NCBI GenBank assembly: GCA_946803715.1
Contig: CAMPET010000201.1
Location: 31,927 to 61,468 of the forward strand
DNA: 29,542 nt
DNA from: Beroe ovata
Lineage: Eukaryota; Ctenophora; Nuda; Beroida; Beroidae
Direction of reading: 5' to 3'
Positions within the stretch are counted from its first letter, which is position 1. Every line of letters begins with the position of its first letter. The notes below the pieces were generated by a model. That model was not told the DNA's origin and ran no database searches. It was given only the letters and a program-made list of their open reading frames with translations. Positions 9,601-16,620 of the stretch are shown here, piece by piece. The position numbers and the translations under genes were made by a program.

Positions 9601-12600
9601 CCAAGGGTTTTCCTTTTACAGTACAATTCAACTCCAGATACCCATCGGTTAAGACACTTGTTGAACTTTCATCAATAGTAATTTCAGTTGCCCTAACTGA
9701 AAATTGCTTGTTTTTATTCCTCTTATAATAGGTATCCTTAGACCTTAACATTGTCAAAGTTATAAAATAACAAGATCTGATCATTAAATCTTCTCCTTAT
9801 GTTATCCACCTGTTATCAGCTCAACCTTCATGGAGTTCTGTTTCAGCGAATTCCTCACCATGTTGAATCCTTTACACGTGTAATCTCCGTCAGAGTCATA
9901 TTCAGCAGAGAAAGAATGGGTACATGTCACAATATGATCTCCAGAGCAGTTCAAATCGCTGCTGCCTGTTCGACTCCAAGTCACGACTTTCCGGATATTG
10001 AAAATTAGTATTTCAGTTTTTCTTACAATATACACTTATTACAAAATTATACAAAATTTATTTCNCGCTTCGTTTTATTGCTACAGTAAAATGTTCGTAA
10101 TAACACTACTCGTCCTATGTTTTGTGACGAATATTACCTCCACTGGGCATTGTGAGTTCCACCTTATGAGGAGGGAGACCACCTTCAACTGTACATGTTA
10201 TTGTCTGTGTATCCTGGTATTTCATAGTTGTTCCCACAGCTGAAACAAGGATTATAAGCATCATCGTTTAGATAGAAAAACTACATAGCTAATACGAGCT
10301 TTGTTACAAACCTGGTGTTATAGCTGCAATAACATTCCTGTAAACAGTTACTGTGAACTGAGATATGTCATCCTCCACCACTTGATTTAGTGCTTTATTC
10401 TGAGCAGTTATTGTGTAACTGCCATCATTGGAGTAGTCAGCACTGTACACAGTGACAGAGCAACTCATTTCATTCGTCCCAGTACATAATTTGGAACCGC
10501 CAGATCTGTTCCAAGTTAACAGATTCTTTCCGCTTGGACTGATAATTGACACAAAATGAGGAGGCCTTCCACCGGAAAGTGAGAATGAACAAGTGAAGTC
10601 ACTGCCAAAGTCCACATCCAAGTCATTGGGTTGTGTGATCTCAACATTTTTGACTGAAAATTGTATCAAATTATTGTTATCATGATTTATTCTCAATATA
10701 AGTACTCAGCTATACTCTATCATTATCAAAGACATCAACTATAATAGGTCTAATTGTCTCAAACAACTTACTTATCTCTATGCTGACAGTCTGCTCATCT
10801 GAAACTATGTTTTCACCAGCTGCCTTTTTCTTGGAAATGCATCTGTATTTTCCATTATTTTGATAACGAGAAGTCACTACTTGATAGGAGTAAGTTAAGG
10901 TTTGGAGAAGTCTATCTACATTAACAGTGCTTGGTATCTTGTTGTTTTCTTCATCAAATAAGATTAATCGTGTTGATGTTGAACTGCTTGTAGGAATATG
11001 TGACATCCGCAGATAGAATGGGATACGGCCACCAACAGCAATACATTTGACTGTGAATGTGGAACCATACGATACTTCTTGAGAAGCTGCAGTGAGTTGA
11101 ACAGTGACGTTTTTACCACACTGACGTCGATGGAAACAGTGTTTTCTAATTCATTATCAGAATTATCCGGCAAATAGTTGTAACCAGAGCAAGTGAATTG
11201 ACCTGATAGGGTTAAATTACCATTGATAATTTTTAAATAGTAAACTATTTTCAAGGAATGCGTACTCATTCTAATTCTCACTCACCACTGTCAGTGAAAG
11301 AGTTGGGATCTGTTTGGTATGTACAATCCACAATATTGTCTCCAGAACAAGTCAGACTGTCTGTGTCTCTGGGTATAATTGGTATACATAAGAATAAGAT
11401 GCGTCAATAATAGGTAACTCTTAACTGTGATGACAACTTATAGTTTCTTGAAGATGATGAACTGCATAATCCTCAATCCATCACTGAGGATGGAAATTTC
11501 CTCTCAATGAAATAATTTGTATTGAATATGAAGCTGGAGCAAAATGAGACTCATACCCCGCAGACTTTGTCCAGGTCAGATCTCCTCCATTCTTGGGTTT
11601 AGTCAACACTACTTTGTGAGGAGGGAGTCCACCCTCAACTGTGCAGGTAAATGTGAGGGAGCTCCCATAGTCAACTTCAGAACTGAGCAATTTGATATCA
11701 CAATATCATCCAGAATGACATTGAGTATTTAGGACAATATCGTACATCAATGATCTTTATCAAGCACCTTACTCTGCATTCTGCGTAATAAACAGTGAAA
11801 CTACTAACTTTGTTACATCATATGCAGCTTTCACATCATAAGAGACAGCGACAGTTTTCTCTTTCTCAGCTGTTCTCACCCCATAGTTTTTCACATAGTT
11901 TTTTGCTAAACAGCTATAAATCCCCGAGTCTCCATAGTCTAAGTAAAAAAGCAGTTGGGTTGGTATCTTTTGATTGTTACCCTACATATTGGGAGAATTG
12001 CTTTGTCAGATTGCAGTGGAGGTACTCACTGATGTTTGAGATAGAATGAACACATCTCGCAGTATATTCATTCACATCACTGCAAAACCCTGCATCTGCA
12101 TTTGACGCTATGACTTGATTATTCTGCTTCAGCTGCACTAGATGTGGCTTTCTTCCTGGATACAAGTTCCATCTCACATTGAGGGTAAAATTCCATATTA
12201 TATGTCAAGATGACAAGTGAAAATCTTGACCATGATAACACACTAACATAGAATTACAACCTACCTCCAACAGCTGTACAAGTGATTGCAATACTGTCAC
12301 CCTTAGTTGGGAATGTGTCAGTAATGGCAATGCTGACACTAACATCAGAAATAACAACCACTGTCTTAGTGACTGGTTGACTATCAATGACAATGGTATT
12401 CCTAGTATTTTGTCCAGCACAAGTGTAGGTCGAGCTGTCAGTTAGTTTCACGGAGTCGATTGTTTCAATGTGAGTCAATGAATAGGGATCTGTAGAGGAC
12501 ACTGTTCCATCTACATACACATTCCCTGGACGACTAAAGGTTATTCGATCTGGTTTCGGATTTCCTTCCACTTGACAGGTGAATGTTATTGAAGTACCAA

Positions 12601-15600
12601 ATTCTATCTCCATGTCAACTGGATCTTGTTGTAGTGATGCAACAGCATCCTGTTCTGAAGAGAGGTCACATGTGAAATCAATAATAATGAAAAAATAGTA
12701 CTGTAATGAATCATTGGAGATGTAACATTATTGATCCTATCAACTGAGATTATACCGACTTTCGTAGATAACGGGGCAATACTTGACTTCTTGTAGAACA
12801 TACCTACGGCCAACTTTTCCATGGCACTGGATGGTTGATCAACACCATCTATGACATTTTTTCCAAAACATGAATATTCTCCATTGTCGTTTAGTGTAAC
12901 TGAAGAGAAAGGCTTTGTACAAGTCTTGGTAGTGCCTGTTGACGTTGTTATGGAGCCACAACTCGCTGCAACTGCTGAATTTGCTCCATCAGCAGCAACT
13001 TTCTCTATTCTTGGAGTTTCCGGTGCTGGGCTTCCGCTAACAACACATGTGAGAGTAACCCTGTCCCCAACTTCTGCTGGGTTCTTATCGAATGACAGTT
13101 CTGTTGTACTTGCTTTTACTGTGAGGGAAAATACTTACTTGTGCTTGAGGAGTNCATCTATGACATTTTTTCCAAAACATGAATATTCTCCATTGTCGTT
13201 TAGTGTAACTGAAGTGAAATTCTTTGTACAAGTCTTGGTAGTGCCTGCTGACGTTGTTAGGGAGCTACAACTCGCTGCAACTGCTGAATTTGCTCCATCA
13301 GCAGCAACTTTCTCCATTCTTGGAATTTCCGGTGCTGGTGTTCCGCTAACAACGCATGTGAGAGTAACTCTGTCCCCAACTTCTGCTGGGTTCTTATCGA
13401 ATGACAGTGTTGTTGTACTTGCTTTCACTGTGAGGGAAAATACTTACTTGTGCTTGAGGAGTAATATTCTATTTAAACTTTGCTTCTCATAAAGTGCCAA
13501 CAACACGACAGCGACAGAGCTGGGACATAACAGCGACACAGCAGCACACCAACGGATAGAACACAACAGATGTAATCACAGGTGTAATCATAGGTGTGTC
13601 ACAGTTGTTCCGTACATGTCTCGCATGTGTGTCATCGACATGTCTAGAAACATGTCTAGATCGCCAAATAACAGGTGAAATGGGTATTGAGAACGTGGTA
13701 CAAAATACGAACCATATTTGAGCTGAACACTGCTTTCTGCACTACTTTCCATTGGAGTTCCATCAATCTTATACCACAGAGTCGTCACAGTACATTTGTA
13801 ATATCCAGCATCCCCATAAGAAAAGTTTTCAATAGTTGTAACAAATTCTGATCCGGAATTGGAACTCTTTGAGCACACTGCATCCCCAATCTTCACTCCA
13901 CTCAAACAATCCATTGTTAGTGAATCTTTGGAAACTGTTACAGATTCTAATGGATATCCAGTAACATTGCATATGATTGATGCATTAGTCCCATCTTGAA
14001 TGGATCTTGTGACAGCTGATACACTCACTGTCGGGCCAGCTGGAATGAATATCATCTTTAGAATAACATTGACAACTACAACCACGTGTCATTACCGTAG
14101 TAATGCAATAGAGTTGTAAAGATAGAACCCACCTGCAATGACAACATTTGTAGTTTTCTGCCTGAGAAACTTTGTATCTCCTCCTTGATTACTATCCACA
14201 CATTGATACACCCCACTTTCTGTTGAATGAGGTGGCGATTGGAAGACATATCCTCCTGTGGCTGCAACAGCAACCCCATTCTTGTAAACATCAGTGAGAA
14301 AACTGGTGTCTTTACTATCCTGTGATCCATTGCAGTCTATATTAGGAAGAGATGAACCAGAACCATCTGATGCCATGTACTCGGAAGAAGATGAGGTGAA
14401 TTTGAAGGTGGAGAAATCCACGATGGCAGCTGGGAGGATATGTTACAAAACCATAAGGGCATTATAGGGGGTAGGTACCCGTACTAAGAAAGGTTGGTAC
14501 ACTTGCTGGGTACGCATATGGAATCATTACGAGAATTATAAAACACAGCACACTAACCAGCAATGTTACTGAGCAGAATGGATGATCCACTTGGCGTGCC
14601 ACAATTCTTCACTCTACATGTGTAAGTTAGTGTACCGGTGTCCTGTATCTTAGCAGTGAATAATCTTGTCGAGGCAACAGCAACCCCATTCCTCGTCCAC
14701 TCATACTGCACATCATTGCGTCCCCCAGCTGATCTACACACTGCTCCACACATGAGCAGTACACTGTCCCCAACATTGGGTACTGATTTCAACTTCCCGT
14801 TGGTCACAGCTTGAACTATGTATCCAGTTGTGGTAGATCTAGCATCCATTTCAAGCGATGTTATTTCGTCAACTACGAGGTAGATTAGGTCATTAATTAA
14901 ACAATTGAGAACAACAAGATGAAATCATTTTGAACTAACCATTTACTGTTAGTATTGTTGATCCCAAAGTCACAGAATCAGTTGCTGATTCAGCTTTGCA
15001 GTAGTATTTCCCCGCATCACTGGGTTTAACGTTGTAGATGACCAGATCATATCTGCCAGAGTCTGCTTCAAAATCACTTCCAGCTACCTCTGCCATGACT
15101 TTCCCAGTTCCTAAAGCATAGTTAGTCCACATATTGGGATAATTCACTGGGCTACTCTCAGAGTCCTTGTACCAGTAGACATTATAGGGTTTTCCACTAG
15201 TTATCTCAGAGTCAATGTCACTGGAGTGTCCATTACACTTCAATGCAAGGACGACCCCATCAGGAACAAGGTTATCCACAGTTTTGGGGATGTTCTCATA
15301 TTGCAGACCCGAAAATACAATACTACCTGGAAGTTATAGATCACGATCAATTTAGTTTGACAACATTTTATCTGCAAAATTAGGTTTATTAGTTATGCTT
15401 ACAATTTAAGTCGATAACATCTTATGATTCGATATTTCTTGCATACATTAAGCTTCTTTCCCCTCAAATTTACGATGAGATTTGATTATATAACTAACCT
15501 GACACAGAGTATTCAATCCTAGCAACGTTACTGAAAATCATCTCATTTTCACTGGAATTTGCTGTACACTGATATAACCATGCTTTGTTCTTTACATCAG

Positions 15601-16045
15601 CAGAATTAACTATTAATTCTGTACCATTTTGACCAGGTAGTATATAATCTTGCCTAGGAGGCACATTGAATCCCTCATCAAGTTTGTACCAGGCAATTGT
15701 CACCTGGTTTCTACCAGTTATCACACAAGTGAGAGTAACAGACTCCCCTTCTATGACTGATTGAGACTCTGGTTGAGCAGTAAACTTGAAGATATCCGGG
15801 ACTGAAATGAAGATCACAATTATTATTCAGAGAGATACTTGCGATGAGACAGTCAACATCTGATCTGCAGCTGTGAAAAGAGCTTACCAGCAACAGAGCA
15901 TCTAACTGCAGCAACAAGTAATCTGAGAATAATCAATTTTGTAACTGGTATAGGTAATAATTGTCATCATTGAACACTGAACAGCATAGAAATTTCTAGT
16001 TACCACAGTAATAGCATAGACTTACATGATGATATTGAGTATCAT
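3475..16045 (-). CDS. Ig-superfamily transmembrane receptor with multi-ITIM-like tail
   Basis: I assembled this gene from splice sites, reading frame and intron phase. From 5' to 3' it has signal-peptide exons (16045-16026, 15922-15888), about 15 Ig-like domains (15801 down to 8730), a transmembrane exon (8637-8542) and twelve cytoplasmic exons (8414 down to 3475). All but two junctions match in phase (see the D13 and D10/D11 entries). Most Ig exons are phase 1/1, the classic shuffling arrangement. The domains show the B-strand Cys and the F-strand D-x-G-x-Y-x-C pattern. The tail carries eleven YxxI/L/V motifs, two of them strict ITIMs (STYSTI, SQYADV). By family knowledge this is a cell-surface receptor that could recruit SH2 phosphatases or kinases after Tyr phosphorylation. 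A role in immunity or self/non-self recognition is inference. Problems: a one-base frame break near 11110, a near-duplicate domain at an N (13154), an N in an intron (10065), and possible missed exons in the long introns. Confidence 0.85.
3628..4276. other. Last intron of the Ig receptor
   Basis: Short TTCATATA-type repeats lie at 3789-3822 and a GCGCGCGCG run near 3986. No further exon is seen. Confidence 0.4.
4277..4351 (-). CDS. Ig receptor tail exon 11, acidic
   Basis: Phase 0/0, 25 residues, acidic (EMEEDEPPEVP), with two Tyr (PIYGSHVDYK). Neither is a YxxI/L/V motif. Confidence 0.78.
4365..4465. repeat. Degenerate GGGTTAGG-like tract
   Basis: GTTAGGG, AGGGTCAGGG, GGTTAGG and related words repeat irregularly inside an intron, resembling decayed telomere-type or simple repeat. 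Confidence 0.5.
4563..4610 (-). CDS. Ig receptor tail exon 10: YAQV
   Basis: Phase 0/0, 16 residues, with EEPVYAQVDL. It resembles the VTYAQL-type ITIMs of mammalian inhibitory receptors except for Pro at -2. The donor GTGAGT is strong. Confidence 0.82.
4864..4923 (-). CDS. Ig receptor tail exon 9: strict ITIM SQYADV
   Basis: Phase 0/0, 20 residues, with SESQYADVTV. Ser at -2 and Val at +3 fit the strict ITIM. The YADV starts 14 residues after the second YSTI. Confidence 0.83.
4975..5004. other. Intronic stem-loop
   Basis: CAGCTGTACAC pairs perfectly with GTGTACAGCTG around an 8-base loop. An outer CTCATAC/GTATGAG pairing extends it. It lies in the intron between tail exons 8 and 9. Confidence 0.75.
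5060..5101 (-). CDS. Ig receptor tail exon 8: YSTI
   Basis: Phase 0/0, exactly 14 residues: PDPLYSTIDPGSRN. It shares YSTIDP with tail exon 7. The two YSTI motifs are 14 residues apart once spliced. Confidence 0.85.
5134..5225. repeat. Imperfect intronic tandem repeat
   Basis: Two and a part copies of a unit built around GATAGTTCAAGTGTCAGGGG and GGGTGGTGTC lie between tail exons 7 and 8. Confidence 0.6.
5257..5298 (-). CDS. Ig receptor tail exon 7: strict ITIM STYSTI
   Basis: Phase 0/0, exactly 14 residues: IDSTYSTIDPKYKE. STYSTI fits [S/I/V/L]xYxx[I/L/V]. It is homologous to tail exon 8. The splice sites are good (TTTCAG, GTAGGT). Confidence 0.85.
5580..5795. repeat. CA-rich microsatellite containing an N
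   Basis: Irregular CACACA/CATACA/CATTCA repeats, with the N at 5732. Open frames of repeated His-Thr are a by-product. Confidence 0.92.
6049..6221. repeat. Inverted repeat enclosing telomere-type repeats
   Basis: A 17-bp unit (CGGACTGTACCGCGACA) is repeated twice at 6064-6097. The exact inverted copy lies at 6173-6206, and the pairing extends one base further on each side. Between the arms lie about five CCCTAA units (6123-6162). The direct repeat CCGCTAAAT flanks the whole at 6049-6057 and 6213-6221, like a target-site duplication. Confidence 0.85.
6590..6664 (-). CDS. Ig receptor tail exon 6: YKPI
   Basis: Phase 0/0, 25 residues, strongly basic, with RKYKPISTKK. Flanked by TTATTTCAG and GTTAGA. 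Confidence 0.72.
6665..7444. other. Intron with short CA repeat
   Basis: A short CA/CACA stretch lies at about 7200-7232. I found no convincing further tail exon here. Confidence 0.4.
7445..7507 (-). CDS. Ig receptor tail exon 5: YAAL
   Basis: Phase 0/0, 21 residues, with SDAAYAALSRPPF. The acceptor ACATTCAG is good and the donor GTTTCC weak. Confidence 0.72.
7643..7696. repeat. 9-bp tandem repeat, six units
   Basis: ACCAATGGG is repeated six times (the last ends GGA), a few bases past the donor of tail exon 4. It reads as a PLV repeat on the minus strand but is intronic. Confidence 0.9.
7703..7759 (-). CDS. Ig receptor tail exon 4: YATL
   Basis: Phase 0/0, 19 residues, with NEGYATLDAV. 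The donor (GTAACT) directly abuts a 9-bp tandem repeat in the intron. Confidence 0.8.
7876..7959 (-). CDS. Ig receptor tail exon 3: YSHL and YASI
   Basis: Phase 0/0, 28 residues. It carries AGYSHL and EGYASI, separated by 11 residues between motifs, within the broad ITAM spacing range. The acceptor is TATTTTACAG and the donor GTAAGC. Confidence 0.82.
8204..8255 (-). CDS. Ig receptor tail exon 2
   Basis: Phase 2 in and 0 out. It encodes NAAFSPEYADTQTVLET. The Tyr lies in an acidic context (EYADT). After it, all exons are phase 0/0. Confidence 0.72.
8363..8414 (-). CDS. Ig receptor tail exon 1
   Basis: Phase 1 in and 2 out. It encodes SFSKKNTYSPNNGIQY. It has two Tyr but no YxxI/L/V. It shifts the gene from ectodomain phase 1 towards tail phase 0. 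Confidence 0.7.
8542..8637 (-). CDS. Ig receptor: transmembrane exon
   Basis: Phase 1/1, 31 residues. A Gly-rich entry (IIGGSVGGG) is followed by an unbroken run of V, L, I and F, then PRLR as stop-transfer. There is no charged residue inside the helix, so pairing with a charged adaptor chain is not suggested. Confidence 0.88.
8730..9259 (-). CDS. Ig receptor: membrane-proximal D15, three exons
   Basis: The exons are 9167-9259 (phase 1/1), 8963-9063 (1/0) and 8730-8865 (0/1). The join gives VVTVVCAV for the B strand and EDGVYVCNVK for the F strand. The middle lacks the usual Trp. The second exon uses the acceptor TTCATTAG; an AG further upstream breaks frame. It leads into the transmembrane exon in phase 1. 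Confidence 0.75.
9406..9696 (-). CDS. Ig receptor: Ig-like domain D14
   Basis: One exon, phase 1/1, 96 residues. It has LELNC, NVSWTH and DYSGSYNC, the most standard C/W/C arrangement near the membrane. Sequons are present (NCT, NVS, NYT). Confidence 0.88.
9810..9986 (-). CDS. Ig receptor: D13 second half
   Basis: Phase 1/1, 58 residues, with VTWSRTG, LNCSGDHIVTC and SDGDYTCKGFN. The 5' boundary is uncertain. The in-frame acceptor (CCGGAAAG) is poor, and the true one may be hidden by the N at 10065. Confidence 0.7.
10138..10239 (-). CDS. Ig receptor: D13 first half
   Basis: Phase 1/1, 33 residues, with TITCTVEGGLPPHKVEL. It is split from its second half by an intron containing the N at 10065. 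Confidence 0.75.
10312..10653 (-). CDS. Ig receptor: Ig-like domain D12
   Basis: One exon, phase 1/1, 113 residues. It has SDFTC, LLTWNRSG and a spare Cys pair in the middle. The F-strand Cys is missing: NDGSYTITAQN has Thr where Cys is expected. Confidence 0.82.
10772..11202 (-). CDS. Ig receptor: D10 end fused to D11, with frame break
   Basis: The acceptor CTATCAG opens QFTCSGYNY (F strand of D10). The frame continues to ENTVSIDVSV, then must shift by one base near 11107-11120 to read VTVQLTAASQEV and D11 (TFTVKC to NNGKYRC). The donor is phase 1. The exon is one base short of a multiple that keeps frame. The shift lies at a run of five A. I infer a fused exon with a one-base deletion or an assembly error. 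A tiny intron of about 35 bases (GTGTGG to CTGCAG) is an alternative. Confidence 0.65.
11286..11368 (-). CDS. Ig receptor: D10 D/E strands
   Basis: 83-base exon, phase 2 in and 1 out. It encodes SLTCSGDNIVDC and ends at the F-strand Gly. It is homologous to SDLNCSGDHIVTC of D13. Confidence 0.75.
11557..11682 (-). CDS. Ig receptor: D10 B to C' strands
   Basis: Phase 2/2, 41 residues. It has LTFTCTVEGGLPPHKV and DLTWTKS. The phrase TCTVEGGLPPHKV recurs exactly in D13. Confidence 0.82.
11773..11938 (-). CDS. Ig receptor: D9 end fused to D10 start
   Basis: Phase 1 in and 2 out. It gives YGDSGIYSC for the D9 F strand, then runs straight into the first strand of D10 (SLFITQNA). That strand matches the start of D12 (EITQPND). 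Confidence 0.75.
12030..12172 (-). CDS. Ig receptor: D9 middle exon
   Basis: 47 residues, phase 2 in and 1 out. It carries the C to E strands of D9, with Trp near the start (RWNLYPG) and two extra Cys. The acceptor (AATGTGAG) is weak, but it is the only one that keeps the frame. Confidence 0.7.
12261..12654 (-). CDS. Ig receptor: D8 plus start of D9 in one fused exon
   Basis: 130 residues, phase 1 in and phase 2 out. It contains a whole domain (SITFTC to DSSTYTCAGQN) and then, without the usual interdomain intron, the A and B strands of D9 (AITCTAVGG). Other domains in this gene start on a new phase-1 exon, so this looks like intron loss. Confidence 0.8.
12804..13118 (-). CDS. Ig receptor: Ig-like domain D7
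   Basis: One exon, phase 1/1, 104 residues. It has TLTCVVSG and DNGEYSCFGKN, with an alanine/threonine-rich middle containing two extra Cys. It is the complete version of the D6/D7 pair. Confidence 0.85.
13155..13427 (-). CDS. Ig receptor: D6, near-duplicate of D7, cut at N
   Basis: Phase 1 in. It encodes TLTCVVSG and DNGEYSCFGKN, then stops at the N at 13154. It is about 95% identical in DNA to D7, including the flanking intron. Being cut exactly at an N, it may be a second allele or overlapping contig end rather than a real extra domain. Confidence 0.7.
13713..14039 (-). CDS. Ig receptor: Ig-like domain D5
   Basis: One exon, phase 1/1, 108 residues. It has IICN, YGDAGYYKC and several N-glycosylation sequons (NAS, NVT, NFS). 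The core Trp is absent from the C strand. Confidence 0.85.
14133..14429 (-). CDS. Ig receptor: Ig-like domain D4
   Basis: One exon, phase 1/1, 98 residues. It has NIDC, VYKNGVAVA and ESGVYQC. The core Trp is missing (Tyr instead). It shares KNGVAVA/RNGVAVA with D3, suggesting an adjacent duplication. Confidence 0.83.
14558..14872 (-). CDS. Ig receptor: Ig-like domain D3
   Basis: One exon, phase 1/1, 104 residues. It has LLMC, YEWTRNG and LTYTC. Extra Cys residues (AVC and KNC) could form a second disulfide. The phrase NGVAVA recurs in D4. Confidence 0.85.
14940..15326 (-). CDS. Ig receptor: Ig-like domain D2
   Basis: One exon, phase 1/1, 128 residues. It is canonical: ALKC, VYWYKD and SDAGKYYC. 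It is the longest domain and the most V-set-like one, with extra sequence between C and F. Confidence 0.88.
15499..15801 (-). CDS. Ig receptor: Ig-like domain D1
   Basis: One exon, phase 1/1, 100 residues. It has the B-strand Cys in ESVTLTC, the C-strand Trp in TIAWYK and the F-strand Cys in WLYQC. The usual D-x-G before the F strand is replaced (KNKAW). Confidence 0.85.
15888..15922 (-). CDS. Ig receptor: signal peptide part 2
   Basis: This 35-base exon, with acceptor TTCTCAG and donor GTAAGC, is phase 2 in and phase 1 out. It encodes the hydrophobic core and cleavage region (LLVAAVRCSVA) and hands over to the first Ig exon in the usual phase 1. Confidence 0.8.
16026..16045 (-). CDS. Ig receptor: start codon and signal peptide part 1
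   Basis: ATG at 16045-16043 opens MILNII, followed by donor GTAAGT in phase 2. With the next exon it makes MILNIIILLVAAVRCSVA, a textbook short signal peptide. The start is chosen because it yields a signal peptide exactly in phase with exon 2. Confidence 0.8.
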
Positions 16046-16092
16046 CTTGCCATTTGATTGCTCATGAAACTCAGCAATTTGCCTAATTTCAT
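16042..16092 (-). promoter_or_regulatory. Upstream ORF overlapping the Ig receptor start
   Basis: A 16-codon frame (MKLGKLLSFMSNQMAR) ends in TGA that overlaps the receptor ATG as ATGA. If transcribed in this form it would limit initiation or force re-initiation. A leader intron could remove it. A strong donor (GAG/GTAAGT) at 16244/16243 suggests a separate leader exon upstream. Confidence 0.45.
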
Positions 16093-16476
16093 TCCTAATG
16101 GGATACACTGCATGAGTACAAGCATGAGTTGGCAAGTAATTGGCAAGTAAATAATAGCATATTAACAATTAAATTTTCCTCGAAAAATGATTTTTCAGGC
16201 TTTAGAATTTTTGAGCTGTCACGAGTCAAAACTGAATACTTACCTCCCCTTCTCCCAATAATTATTGAACAATACCTACTCTACAACACACAGTAAAACT
16301 TAATAATCTACTCTCTAACGTATCGAGGCTCTTCCAACATTTTATTCTGAAAAAGATCTATTAACAATACTCATTACATTTCTAGCGACCGTATGAAAGA
16401 TTTGCTGAAACAGTGCCAATAGTTAATCACTCATCAGAGTAAAACGAGTATGTTTCGAACACTGTAATAATTCGCT

Positions 16477-16530
16477 CTAGGATTAATCCACCACCTAGGA
16501 TTGATCCAACACCTAGGATTGATCCAACAC
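16477..16530. repeat. 18-bp tandem repeat, three units
   Basis: CTAGGATTGATCCAACAC repeats three times, the first copy diverged. It is flanked on both sides by similar AAAACGAGTA...TTCGAACACT segments (from 16441 and about 16596). Confidence 0.8.
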
Positions 16531-16620
16531 CTAGGTCCTAGAATTGTTTCACCACCAATAAATTAAAAAAACATCAGTTAACAACTCCTCACAGCAAAAC
16601 GAGTAAATATACTTCGAACA

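Noticed and set aside
12851-13492. 213-codon plus-strand frame through the D6/D7 region
   Set aside because: It is the antisense of two Ig exons that have correct splice sites, phase and Ig signatures on the minus strand. Its apparent repeat comes from the D6/D7 duplication.
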